Shown piece by piece: positions 9,896 to 23,617 of a stretch of DNA of 64,000 nucleotides. The notes below the pieces were generated by a model that was not told the DNA's origin, did no database searches, and worked only from the letters and a program-made list of their open reading frames with translations. A program made the position numbers and the translations under genes. Numbering within the stretch: position 1 is the stretch's first letter; every line of letters begins with the position of its first letter. Source of the stretch: Marinitoga lauensis (GTDB taxonomy: Bacteria; Thermotogota; Thermotogae; Petrotogales; Petrotogaceae); the NCBI RefSeq assembly GCF_004135675.1, contig NZ_QHLX01000006.1:124001-188000 (forward strand). Direction: 5' to 3'.

Positions 9896-11643
9896 ATGAA
9901 AATAGAAAAAGAGATCTATAAAGGATTGTTTGACTATTCAAATAATGCTATATTTTACTGGAATAAGGATTTAAAGTTAATAAAAGCTAATAAAAAAGCT
10001 GCTAAATTATTAGGTTATTCATCACCAGATGAAATGATAGGAATTTCATATGATATGCATAGATATGACACAGAAAATGAAATATTAAAAAGACTAAACA
10101 AAGTAATTGAAAATGGTGATTTTTTTCAAATTTTTGAAAAAAGATATATTTCAAAAAATGGAAATATCAAATGGGTTGAAGCCCATATTTCTCCTATTTT
10201 TATCAATAATAGAAAAGATTTTATTATTCAAGAAATCAATTATGAAATAACAGAAAGAAAAAAATTAGAAGAGCAGTTAAGTCTTGAAAAACAAAAATTC
10301 GAAAACTACTTTAATATTTCTCAAACGATCAATGTTGTTCTTGATAAAATGGAAATATCTATGATATTAACAATAAAGCCTGTGAAATACTTAAAACAAC
10401 TCGAGACGCTATAATTGGAATTAATTGGTTTGATAATTTTATCCCTGAAGAAGTTAGAGAACGGGTAAAAAATACTTTTTTTAAAATAATGCAGGGGAAT
10501 TTAAAGGAAGTTGAGTTTTACAAAAACGAAATAATAGATAAAGAAAATAAGAGGCATTTAATTTCGTGGCATAATTCTTACGTAAAGAACGCTGATGGAA
10601 AAATTACACATACTATGAGTTCTGGTATTGATGTTACAAAAGAAACAAAATATATTGAATTATTAAAATATAATTCAATATTCTCTTCTGAATTTTTAAA
10701 ACTTACAAACTATATATTATCTAATTCTCCTTCAGACGAATTTTATTATAAAATTCTTGAAAAATTAATTCGAATTGTTCCTCATGCTGAAGCCGGAAGT
10801 TTTCTTTTAAAAAACGCACAGGGATTATTTGAATATATTGCAACATATGGATATGAATTAAAAAAATTAAAGTCTATAAAATTTAAGCCAGAATATTTAA
10901 AAAGCTATGATCCATATATAATTTATGACCTTAAAAAACATGCTAAATTAAATAAAAATATTTTAGATATTCTAAATAAGTATGGAAGAACTGAAGAAAT
11001 AAAAGAAACAATAATGATACCATTAATAGTTAATGGACAGGTATATGGTGAAATCACTCTTGATACGTTTAATTATTCATTCGAAGATATTGATTTACAT
11101 TTTGCCAAAATTATAAAAAGTAATTTAGAATTTTTATTGTATAAAATTGAACTTGAAGAAAAATTGAGATTGGCAGCAGAATATGATTATTTAACAGGAA
11201 TATATAGTCGTCAGGCTTTTATCTCAAAAATTAAAAATATTATCTCTTTAGAAAAAAGACATAATAAAAAAATTGCTTTCATATACATGGATATAGATAA
11301 ATTTAAATCAATAAACGATAATTATGGACATAAAATTGGAGATGAAGTATTAAAGTATTTTGCAAAACAGATATCTGCAATTATTAGAGAAAGTGATTTA
11401 TTCGCAAGGCTTGGTGGTGATGAATTTATAATAGCACTACCAGAAGTTAACACAACTGGGGTAGAGGAAGTTATAAGCAAGATCAGAAAACAGTTCGAAA
11501 AATCTTTTTCCTATAAAAGTATTAAAATTAAACTACACTTTAGCTATGGATATTCAATCTATCCAGATGATAGTAGCAATATAGACAAATTACTGGAAAA
11601 GGCTGATAAAATGATGTATCAAAATAAAACCAGAAAAAAATAA
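9896..11643 (+). CDS. PAS-PAS-GAF-GGDEF diguanylate cyclase
   Basis: Predicted cytoplasmic sensor enzyme making cyclic di-GMP from two GTP; about 582 residues. Order: PAS (about 10-115, LFDYSNNAIFYWNKDLKLI), PAS (about 130-245, ending SSGIDVTKETKY), GAF-like (about 270-400), GGDEF (about 420-580). The catalytic motif ARLGGDEF is intact, and RESD five residues before it is an inhibitory RxxD site, suggesting product feedback. A missing A at 10350-10353 creates a false stop at 10414. No membrane segments are seen. It is followed by a paralogue 14 bases later. Confidence 0.88.
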
Positions 11644-11657
11644 GGATGTGTACATAA

Positions 11658-13801
11658 GTGAGTTCATTAAAAGAATTCAAAAAATTTTTTTATAATAATC
11701 CTTCAATTGCATTATTAATAGATAACAAACAAAATAAAATTATAGATGCTAATAAAGCAACTATAGACTTCTTAGGTTATTCTCATGAAAAATTATTAAA
11801 TACTTCACCTGATAAAATATTCAACTTTTCTTATGAAAATATAGATAAAAACACTTCATTAATAACTTCTGCAAAATTATCTAATGACGAAATTAAAATA
11901 GTTGAAATGCTTATATCTGTTATACCAGATAATAAAAATAATTTTTTACTATCAATAATTCATGATATAACAGAAAAAAAAGACCTGGAAAATAAAATAC
12001 TTGAAGAAGAAAAAATGTATAAATTAATTTTTGAAAATGCTCCTATTGGTATATTTTATTATAACAAAGATGGATATCTTACAAATTTCAACCATGGATT
12101 TTTAAAAGTTTTTGGAACATATGAAGAACAATATAAAAAATTCAATCTTTTTGAAATCCCTTATAAAGAAATTGTTGAGAAATTAAAAAATGTTTTTAAA
12201 GGGAAAAAAGAATGTATTGAAACTAAATATACTGCTCTGCTTTCCAAAAAGACGTTATATATACGTGCTTTTTTCTCTCCAGTATATGATGCCAATAATA
12301 ATATTATAGCTGGAATGGGAATTGTCGAGGATTTTACTGAAAAAAAACATTTCGAAGAAAATTTAGCTCTCGAAAAAGAAAAATTCAAAAAATATTTTGA
12401 AGTATCTCAAGTATTAAATATTATTCTTGATAAAAAAGGAAAAATATTTGAGATAAACAATAAAGCTTCTAACCTGTTAAAAATCAATAAAGAAAAAGCT
12501 ATTGGAATAGATTGGTTTGAGAATTTTATACCAAAAGATGTAAGAAAAAACACAAAAAATGTTTTTTTAAAAATAATGAATGGATTAATAAATAGTGTCG
12601 AATACTATGAAAACGAAATAATAAATACAAAAGGAGAAAAATTTATTATATCCTGGCATAATTCATACATTAAAGATAGCACTGGCAAAATTCAATATAT
12701 AATTAGCTCGGGAATAGATATAACCAAAGAAAAGAAATATATAGAAGAATTAAAAAATAATGAAAAATTTGCAAATACTCTTCTTGAAATAAGTAAAATA
12801 ATTATGCGAAATGATTTTAATTCAAAAATGGCAAAACACATTTTAAAAAAGATTATTGATATTACCCCTGCAGCTGAAAAAGGTAGTTTTTTAATTAAAG
12901 AAGGTAATAAATACAAATTTTATGCAACAGTCGGATATGATTTAAAGCATTTAAAAAGCGTTTATTTCGATGCAAATGAAGCAGAAAAGTTATTTAAATC
13001 ATGTTCTGTAATAAAAAAATGGGAAAAAAATTCCGCCAAAAATATTTATAATTTAGAAAATTTAAATAAATATGGTTATAGAAATGAAATAAAAACTTCT
13101 ATTCTTATTCCTATAACAATAAATAATGAATATTACGGATATATCACACTCGATAACCTTGAAAATGAAAATGCTTTTGATAAGAAATGCTTAAAGTTTG
13201 TTGATGTTTTAAAAAATTATCTTGATTTACTTTTAGAAAAAAACTATTTAGAGAAAAGGCTAAAAGATTTATCCATTTATGATTCATTAACAAACATATA
13301 TAACAGATATTATTTTTATGAAAAATTGGAAGAATTCTTTGATTTTGCTAAAAGATACAATAGAATCTTTTCTATTATTTATCTTGATATTAATGATTTT
13401 AAGAAAATAAATGATACATACGGTCACTTAGTTGGAGATAAAGTGCTCATAAAATTTTCTCGTTTAATAAAAGAAAATCTCAGAAAAACAGATATTTTTG
13501 CCCGTTTAGGGGAGATGAATTTGCAATAATATTACCAGAGACTGATTATAAAAAAGCTAGTTTATTAAAAGTAAGACTATTAAAAAAATTCAATAATCCA
13601 TTAAAAATAGACCAAAATTCTCTTGAAATAGGTGCCAGTATTGGAATTGCTACTTATAGTCGAGAATTTGAGGATGTAAATAAAATCATGGAATTTGTAG
13701 ATAAAAAAATGTATGAAGAAAAAAATGAATATAAAAAAAATAACGAGGCGGGTAATGAAAAAAAATATTGTTTTTATTTTATTTATCATTTTGATAATTA
13801 A
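11658..13801 (+). CDS. PAS-PAS-PAS-GAF-GGDEF diguanylate cyclase
   Basis: Paralogue of the upstream gene with one extra PAS domain; about 714 residues. It shares its partner's second PAS and GAF layout (FENFIPKDVRKN, ISSGIDITKEKKY, YGYITLDNL). The catalytic motif reads ARLGGDEF only after restoring one G of GGGG at 13508-13512; the same loss causes the false stop at 13529. RKTD before the motif is an RxxD inhibitory site. The start is GTG. Its 3' end overlaps the following macroglobulin gene by about 47 bases, implying translational coupling. Two neighbouring cyclases with different PAS sets suggest different stimuli. Confidence 0.86.
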
Positions 13802-16800
13802 TGCTTTTTCTTATGTATATATTGAAAACAAACAATTATATCCTGGTGAAGAGGTTATAATTCACGGATATAATGAGGAATATATTAAAGTAAATGTTTA
13901 TAAAATAATCGATCCCATGGAAATATTTATACAACAAAAAAATATCAAAGATCTAAAAAAAGAATATCTTTATTCAAAAAAGATAAAATTAAAAAACAAC
14001 AAATACAATGAAAAGATAAAAAAGAAGGCATATATTTGTTTGAATTACAGGGAAAAGAAAACGCATATTATAACATAGTTATAGTAAAAAGCATAGATTT
14101 TATCTCAATATATGATGGTAAAAATTTAAAAATAAAAATTTTAAATCTTAAAAATCAAGCTTTATTACCTGCTGATATATTTTTAATAGATAAAAACAAC
14201 AATATAAAAGAGTATAATGATATTTTTGAATTAAGCATAAAAACTTACAATTTGAAAAAAATCATTGTAAAGAAAAACGATTCATATGCAATAAAGGATT
14301 TTTACAACCAATATAAAGTATATACCGATAATAAAATCATCATTATAACCGACAAAACAATATATAAACCCGGAGATCCACTTCATATAAAAATACATCT
14401 TTTCAATGCTAATAAGAATATATATTCTCCTGCTGAAAACAAAAAAATACAGATAAAATTAATAGGTCCAGATGATTTAAAATTAATGGACAAAGAAATA
14501 ATTACCGACGAATATGGCGGTGCCTCTATTGACTATAATTTAGATAAAGAACTACCTATTGGATATTATTCAGTAATCGTTAATAACAATAAAAAAGAAA
14601 CATATTATGGTTTTTATCTTCAAAATTATATAAAACCGGATTATAAAGTAAAGTTAAGTGCTGATAAAGAATATTATTTTTCCAATGAAATAATACATTT
14701 TAAAATAAATTTAAAATACTACAACGAACAACCTGTAAATAATGCACAGGTCGCTTATTATATTAGATATTATCCATTAAATTCCAATAATTCAAATATG
14801 ATATATCAGGGAATAGGTTTTACTGATAGGAATGGGAATATAAACCTTCCTATAAAAGTATTACCCCAACATAATGGATATTATGTTTTACAGGTAATAA
14901 GTGTAGATGAAAGTCAGAGACAACTGGAAGATGAATTATCTGTAAAGGTTTATAATGGTGAATATCTAATTAAAACAGATAATTACTACTATCAAAATAA
15001 ACTAAATGAAAAAATCACCATCTCTGGTACTGTAACGGATATAAAAAATAGACCTGCTTCAGGAAAGATGAAAATAGAGATATTTGATGATTCCAATAAA
15101 ATCATCGATTCATTTATACATACTTTTAAGAATAACTTCTTCATACCCATTTCTTTTAATAATGAAGGTTCTTATAAAATAAAACTATCATATAGCGATT
15201 CTTATACATATGTATATGCTTATATTTCAAAATATTATCAGAAAAGAAAAGATATTGATTACATTATAAAGGATAATATTATACATCTTATTAATTTTAA
15301 TGGTTATGCTTATTTGTGTGGTAGAACATTATATGATGAAGGTAATACATTGAAAATACCCAAAATACATTGGAAAAGAATTTATTTATAGTTGCCTTTT
15401 ATATGGAAAAGCACAAAATTATAAAAATTATCAAAAAAATAGACTTAAACAAAAACAGAAAATTAAACTTCTCAATAAAATTATCAAAATACATTGCTAA
15501 TCCAAAAGACTATATAAATCTGGAAATTTTTTCAAATGAAGACGCAGAGTTTACAATATCTGTAGTTGATGAAGCAATCTTTGCACTTGCAAATAATAAT
15601 TTTGACTTTGAAAAAAAGTTATATCCTCAAATTTATTATCCAGAAATGATAATAGATACTTCTAATAAATACTTTTACTATTATCCCAGAGCTGCTCTTC
15701 CAATTTCAAAAAATATAATGGCTTCAACCAAGGCAGCTAATTCGCAAAAAGCAAATACACGTGAATTTTTCCCTGATACTGCATTGTGGATACCTTCTAT
15801 TATTACAAAAAATGGTTATGCTAAAATTACATTTAAAAATCCCGATTCCATAACCAGCTTTAGGGTTACTGTAAATGGAGTTTCAAAAAAAAGCGTAGGT
15901 ACTAAAATAACAAAATATGTATCAACAAAGGATTTCTATATCAGACCTATTCTACCAAAATTTGCAATTAAAGGAGATTCATTTGTTGTACCTGTAATTA
16001 TATATAATAAAAATAATATAGATCTAAAAGTCAATTATAGCATTAATAGCGAAATTAATATTTCTCCACAATCTGGAAATATTGAAATTCCAAAAAATTT
16101 AACAAAAATCCTCAAACTTAAGTTCGAGACAAATGAAGCCGGTGAATATAATATTTTATTCAATTTTGATAAGGATATAGTAAAATTACCATTTACCGTT
16201 TATGATAACAAATTAAAAAGGCATGAAAAAGAGATTATCCAGAGCAACAAAGGAAATGTTTTCAATATAAACTCTTTAATATATGAAAACATCAATGAAT
16301 TATTAAAATATCCATATGATTGTACTGAACAAACTGTATCTTCAATATTCCCTGCTGTTTTAAATGGTTACACTGATATTCAAAGCAATATTTATAGATT
16401 ATATAAATATCAGAACAATGATGGTGGCTGGGTTGGTGGCCAAATGATAAATCAAATCCATATTTAACCGCATATGTTCTGGAATTATTTCACTACATTG
16501 ATAATATTGAACAGAAAATTATAAAAAATGGTTTGAATTATCTAATAAAAAATATATCAAAATCCAACTACAAAGGATATATATGGTATGTTTTAAGATT
16601 ATATGGGAAAAATATCAAAATTAATCCTGAAAATACTTTTGATCTATTATTTATTTCATTTTTTGACGAGAAGTCCTTTAATTTATTAAAATCCAAGATA
16701 AAAACCATTAATGATATTGCATATTTAGAAAATGAAAACAATGGTAATTATTTCATAAGTCATATTGAACTTAATGCATGGTTATTAAAATTATTGTCAG

Positions 16801-18016
16801 AAAAAAGAGAAAAAGATCTTTCATTAAAAGTATTAAAATATTTATTATTAAACAAATGGTATTCTACAAAAGATAAAGCTCGAGCTATAATTGCATTATT
16901 AAATTTTTCAGATCTTAAATTAAAAAATCTAAAAACAATAGAAAAAATAATTATCAACAAAGAAAACGTAAACAATGGTATAAGCATAGAAAAAACGTTG
17001 TATAAAAATTATCCATGATTATAACAAAGGATAAAAATAAATATTTAGTAGATATCTTTATGCCCTTAGACAAAAGTTATATACCAGATATTATTACACC
17101 ATTATCTTTAAACACATTAGAAAAGAAGGAAAATGAATATATATGGCTTTACAAAGGCAAAAACGAAACATTTCAAATAAATAATATCTTTTTTGAAATA
17201 AAAAATGGAAATATCAGAATAAACAATATAGAATATGGAAATCCATATTCTATAAGGACCTTTAAGAAAAAGATATATGTTCATACATCTAAAGGACTCT
17301 TTGAAGTTGTTTCAAATACTAAAATCAACGAAAACATAACGGATTTTGCAATATATAAAAATAATGTAATTATCCTTAAAGATAATCAACTTTTAATGAA
17401 TGATAAGATTATCGATTTAAATAAAAATATACATCATATCGATACATTAAATGATGAAATCTATTTATTCGGCGATGCAATGTATAAATTGAATAATGAA
17501 AAATTAGAATATTTACTACCTATAAGTGCTTCCAGAATACTGAAAAAAAACATTTACTATGGCACTGTTAAATTTGAAGGAAATTCAAAACCTTTAATGA
17601 ATTTTGGTAAATTTGAAATTCGTTTTAAAAATGGGGAGCATAAATTATACATATCAGATATTTTAAAAACAAAAATACATTTCCATTCACAAATTCCTGC
17701 ATATTTGATATTTGAAGATCCATTTATAGGAGCCTCACAGATATTAAACAATTACAACGAAAATACTATTAAACCATCTTATAAATTTTATTATAATTGG
17801 TATAATGAATGGAATTACTGGTATAGTGCATATCAAATTAAGAAAAATAAAATTTCATTCTTTGCAAATGGCTACAATGATGGAACATTTGAATATTATT
17901 GGAAACCTACAGCAATCGGAAATTATACACTATTACATACTGTAGGTTATTCCATGTATTGGAGCGGTGTTTATGGCAGTTCGAAAATCTTTAATATTAA
18001 TATCCTTAATAATTAG
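13755..18016 (+). CDS. Secreted bacterial alpha-2-macroglobulin with thioester motif
   Basis: Protease-trapping protein of the bacterial A2M (YfaS-like) family, about 1421 residues after restoring four bases (near 14025, 15365, 16430, 17013). Residues about 1-20 form a signal peptide (MKKNIVFILFIILIINAFS) with no lipobox. MG-type beta domains follow (TDKTIYKPGDPLHIKI). The thioester-domain motif is PYDCTEQT at 16315-16338: the Cys and Gln can form the internal thioester. GGWGWWPNDKSNPYLTAYV follows, typical of the domain. The C-terminus GYNDGTFEYYWKPTAIGNY is the usual A2M ending. GAGG at 13745 supports the start. The downstream HExxH and DUF1175 genes appear to be partners. Confidence 0.9.
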
Positions 18017-18337
18017 TTTTATATCCTTTGGCTATAATATATATCTTTATCCTTATGATTTTAATCTGGATTATAATTTTAATGAATATTTTGAAGTATT
18101 AATTATAGAAACGGAGTCATTACATGAATACAATTTACTTACAGGGCAGCCGTATTCAAAAGCGGCTGTTTATATACCAGATGAAAATATTATTATTACT
18201 GAACCATTTACCATACTGAAAAATTTGAAAATTTTTAGAAAAACATTAATTCATGAACTTTACCATTATTATTTAACTAATTTCCTTAAAATGAATTATC
18301 AATACCAGGAAATATATATTAAAAATCTGGGTTTTAA
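17973..18337 (+). CDS. Small secreted HExxH protein (possible metallopeptidase-like)
   Basis: About 121 residues with an N-terminal signal or anchor (KSLILISLIISFISFGY) and a zinc-binding-like motif TLIHELYHYYL. I do not recognise the family. The segment TGQPYSKAAVYIPDENIIIT precedes the motif. GGAG at 17961-17964 supports the ATG at 17973, inside the end of the macroglobulin gene. As given, the frame runs on to 18386 through the start of the next gene. Restoring one T at 18332-18335 gives a natural stop TAA at 18335-18337, two bases before that start. Enzyme activity is not established: the motif alone is short and could be structural. Confidence 0.55.
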
Positions 18338-18338
18338 T

Positions 18339-19059
18339 ATGAAAAGATTTTATATACTAATCACATTATTATTTATTATTTTATAGACACCAGTTGTAAA
18401 AATAATTATATACCATAGATAAAAATTTAAATGGATTCGAAGATTCTCTTGAACTTAATGAAGAAGAAAGCAAACTATTTAGAAATTGGTTTTCCAATAT
18501 CGTTATAAACATTGCTTTAGAAAATAACTTGCCAGAAAATTATAGTGATTGTGCTGGTTTAATTAGATATGCCTATAAAGAAACATTAAAAAAACACGAT
18601 GAAAAATGGATTATCAAAAATAATTATAACGGTCCTGTTTTTAAGGATTTGAAATATAATTATCCAGATGTTCCATATATCGGAATTAAATTATTTAGAA
18701 AAAGATCCGGTGTATTTAATCCTGATACTATCGATAAAGATTTTTCAGATTACGTTACCGCAAGATATCTAATAGAATTCAATTTTGATTTTATCTCAAA
18801 AGACATAAACAAAGCAAAATCAGGAGATATTCTGGCTTTTTTTCACCCAGAAGACCCCTCATTCCCCTATCATCTAATGGTTTATATTTCTTATAATAAT
18901 GAAAATTATCTAATATATCATACCGGTCCTATTGAAGGCGGCGGTTACATAAAAGTCGTTAAAATAAAGGATTTCTTTAAATTTGATCCTTCATGGTTAC
19001 CAGTTGAAACCAATAAGTATTTTCTTGGAATTTTTAAATTCAAAATTTTAATGTTATAA
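18339..19059 (+). CDS. DUF1175/YfaT-like lipoprotein
   Basis: About 240 residues after restoring two bases (near 18382 and 18415). The N-terminus MKRFYILITLLFII leads to DTSC, a plausible lipobox, so likely a lipoprotein. The core has SDCAGLIRYAYKE (Cys) and PYHLMVYIS (His), the Cys/His arrangement of an NlpC/P60-like fold as in DUF1175. In E. coli, YfaT (DUF1175) is encoded near the macroglobulin YfaS; the same pairing here strengthens the assignment and suggests joint action in the envelope. Family assignment is from memory of the motif; catalytic function is unknown. Confidence 0.7.
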
Positions 19060-19080
19060 TTGTGCAGTGAGGTGAAATTA

Positions 19081-20876
19081 ATGCTTTTTAAAATAGAGAA
19101 TGTTTCTCATAATTTCGGAAATCAAGACATCTTTTATGATGTCAATTTATCTGTTTACGAACATGACAGAATTGCACTTATTGGTCCAAATGGTTCGGGA
19201 AAAACTACATTGTTAAGAATTATCAATGGAGAAATAGAACCACTTGAAGGTAATATATTTAAAACCAAAAATTTAAAATTGGGATATTTAAAACAATTTA
19301 GAACAGATGAATTAAATTTGACATTATATGATTATGTATTAAAAGAAATTGAAAAAAGTATTAATGAAGAAATGAAAAACAAAATAGTAAGAGCCGTATT
19401 AAAAGGAATGGGTTTTGAAGAATTTGAATGGGAAAGAAAAATAAGCTCTTTAAGCGGTGGTGAATTAACAAGACTGGGTTTGGGTAGAGTTTTAGCTGGA
19501 GATTATAATCTGTTGATATTGGACGAACCTACCAATCATTTAGACATATTCTCTATTAATTGGCTTATAAATTATTTAAAGAATTATAAAGGTGCATTGA
19601 TATTTGTTTCTCATGATAGAAAGTTCATAAGTGAACTTGCAAATCGATTCTGGGAAATAAATAATTTTAAAGTATGGGATTTCAAAGGTAATTATAATCA
19701 ATATTTAAGCAATAGAAAAAACATGTTATTGAATATAACCAGCAGAAAACAAAATCTCCAAAAAGAAATTGAAAGGCTTAATTCAATGATCGAACGTTTT
19801 AGAAAATGGGGAACTGAAAAAATGATGAAACAGGCAAAGTTTCGTGAAATGCTTAGAGATAAGCTTATCAAAGAATACGAAGAAATCGATTCATTAAAGG
19901 AAGAAAAGGTTATTAAAATAAAAATCCCGGAACCCAAAAGAACTGGTTATAAGGTTTTAGAAGTCAAAAATCTCAAATTTGGATATGATGATAATAAATT
20001 AATTTTACAAAATATAAATTTTGAAATTAACGAAAGTGAAAAAATTACTATTTTAGGAAAAAATGGTTGCGGAAAATCCACATTGTTAAAACTGCTCATG
20101 GGTAAGTTATCTCCAAAAAATGGAATAATAAATTGGGGATATACTATTAAAGTTGGATATCTTGATCAGGTTATTTCATCGTTAAACAAATCCCTAGATG
20201 TGATGGACATTATCTGGAAAGATGTTCCGGATTGGCAGGATTTTGAAGTAAGAAAATATATTGGTCGTTTTGGATTTGCAGGAGATTCTGTATTTAAAAG
20301 TGTAGAAACACTTAGCGGCGGTGAATTAACAAGATTAGCTCTTGCAAAATTGATTTTACAAAAACCAAATGTTTTGATTTTAGACGAACCTACAAACCAT
20401 CTTGACATTTTTACAGTTCAAACATTAGAAGAAACATTAAAAGACTTCAAAGGTGCTATAATAATGGTTTCACATGATGAAAATTTAATAAAAAATATTT
20501 CTGATAGATTATTCTTAATAAAAAATGGAGTTTTATTGGAATATCAATCTTTTGATTCAGTTCTTCCAGAGTTACTAAATGATTCGTTTAAAATAAAAAA
20601 GAAAATAAAAAAATATAGATTTTGAAACATCTAAAAAAATAAAAATAAAATCAAATCATTAAAAAGAGAAAAGAAAAACTGGAAAAAACATTTGAAAAAA
20701 TTATATTAAAAATTGAAGAAATAGAAGAATTAATGTATTCTTATTCAGAAAATTATCAAAAATTGATAGAATTGGAGAAAGAAAAATCTATATTAGAAAA
20801 ACAATTGGAAAATATTTCAGAAAGAGAAAATAATATAATTCTTGAATTACAGGAATTAGAAAATATTGGAGGATGA
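19081..20876 (+). CDS. ABC-F family ATPase with C-terminal coiled coil
   Basis: Soluble twin-ABC protein of the Uup/EttA type, acting on ribosomes or DNA rather than in transport. Domain 1: GPNGSGKTTLLR, LSGGELTRLGLGR, LLILDEPTNHLD. Linker: charged helices (residues about 225-280). Domain 2: GKNGCGKSTLLK, LSGGELTRLALAK, LILDEPTNHLD. The apparent stop at 20625 is false. Restoring about four bases in the A-rich stretch 20600-20680 continues into a Uup-like coiled coil (LKREKKKLEKTF...ILELQELENIGG) ending at 20876, about 599 residues. GAGGTG at 19069 fits the ATG at 19081. The coiled coil favours Uup over EttA. Confidence 0.85.
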
Positions 20877-20880
20877 TTGT

Positions 20881-22867
<1,987 letters not shown>

Positions 22868-22911
22868 TTTTTTGTGATATAATAAAATGTAATAATGGAA
22901 GGAGGAATATT

Positions 22912-23225
22912 ATGAAAAAAGAAATTTATGGAAATAGTGCAACGATTTTTTACAAGGAAGAATCGACATAAATAACTCTGAAGAATTAAGAGATGAATTA
23001 AATGAATTAGCAGAAAATGGAATAAAAAGAATATTTATAGATATGTCAGATTTAGACTATATCGATAGTAGCGGATTGGGAAGAATTTTATACTTTTTCA
23101 TGAATTATAAGAAAAAAGGAGGCTCTATGGAGCTTCATAATGTAAGAAATGAAAATGTAAAAAAGGTAATCGAAATTGTTAGATTAGATAAGATAATTCC
23201 TGTTAAGGAATACAATGTAGATTAA
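22912..23225 (+). CDS. STAS-domain anti-sigma factor antagonist
   Basis: Single STAS domain, about 104 residues after restoring one G near 22961. The conserved motif MSDLDYIDSSGLGRIL contains the Ser (second of DSSG) that partner kinases phosphorylate in SpoIIAA/RsbV proteins. AGGAGG at 22900-22905 precedes the ATG. No kinase or phosphatase partner lies nearby, so its switch partner is elsewhere or it regulates something other than sigma. TATAAT near 22877 may be its -10 box. A strong terminator follows, making it monocistronic. Confidence 0.82.
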
Positions 23226-23250
23226 AAATCTTCCTTCGGGAAGATTTTTT
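23224..23250 (+). terminator. Terminator after the STAS gene
   Basis: Stem AAAAATCTTCC with a TTCG tetraloop and a run of T, directly after the stop codon. Confidence 0.85.
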
Positions 23251-23323
23251 TATTTTTAACAAAAAATGCTTCTATTTTTAAATATTATATGGCATAAATA
23301 CATTTAGATATATACAAATTGTA

Positions 23324-23329
23324 TATAAT
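23324..23329 (+). promoter_or_regulatory. Possible -10 box for the glutaredoxin-like gene
   Basis: TATAAT 18 bases upstream of the GTG start, just before AAGGAGG. The -35 candidate TTTAGA (23303) is poor and 15 bases away. Confidence 0.35.
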
Positions 23330-23346
23330 ATTAAGGAGGGGTTTGT

Positions 23347-23586
23347 GTGGCTCACGTAAAAATTGCTATATATACAACATCAAGATGTCCATGGTGCAAA
23401 AAAGCAAAAAGATTTTTTAAGGAATTGGGTATTCCTTTTAAAGAATACAATGTAGAAAAAGACCAAAAAGCTGCTGAAAGAATGGTAAGAAAAACAGGAC
23501 AAATGGGTGTTCCAGTTATAGAAATAGGTAATCAAACTATTGTTGGATTTGACAAAGCTAAAATTGAAAGATTATTAGGAATATAG
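23347..23586 (+). CDS. Glutaredoxin-like protein (NrdH/YruB type)
   Basis: Thiol-disulfide protein of 79 residues, intact. Redox motif SRCPWCKKAKRFF near residue 13, cis-Pro in MGVPVIEIGNQTIVGFD, and C-terminal helix KIERLLGI. No signal peptide, so cytoplasmic. The start is GTG with AAGGAGGGG upstream. Likely acts in disulfide reduction with a flavin reductase or ribonucleotide reductase; no partner lies in the window. Confidence 0.88.
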   Translation: MAHVKIAIYTTSRCPWCKKAKRFFKELGIPFKEYNVEKDQKAAERMVRKTGQMGVPVIEIGNQTIVGFDKAKIERLLGI

Positions 23587-23587
23587 C

Positions 23588-23616
23588 AAAAAGAGAGGCA
23601 GAGAGCCTCTCTTTTT
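23588..23616. terminator. Bidirectional terminator between the glutaredoxin gene and glnA
   Basis: Twelve-base perfect stem AAAAAGAGAGGC / GCCTCTCTTTTT with loop AGAGA between convergent genes, serving both strands. Confidence 0.85.
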
Positions 23617-23617
23617 G

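Noticed and set aside
13755..18016. The macroglobulin gene as a true pseudogene
   Set aside because: All segments join into a motif-complete protein, including thioester and C-terminal blocks, when four single bases are restored; there are no in-frame stops or larger deletions.
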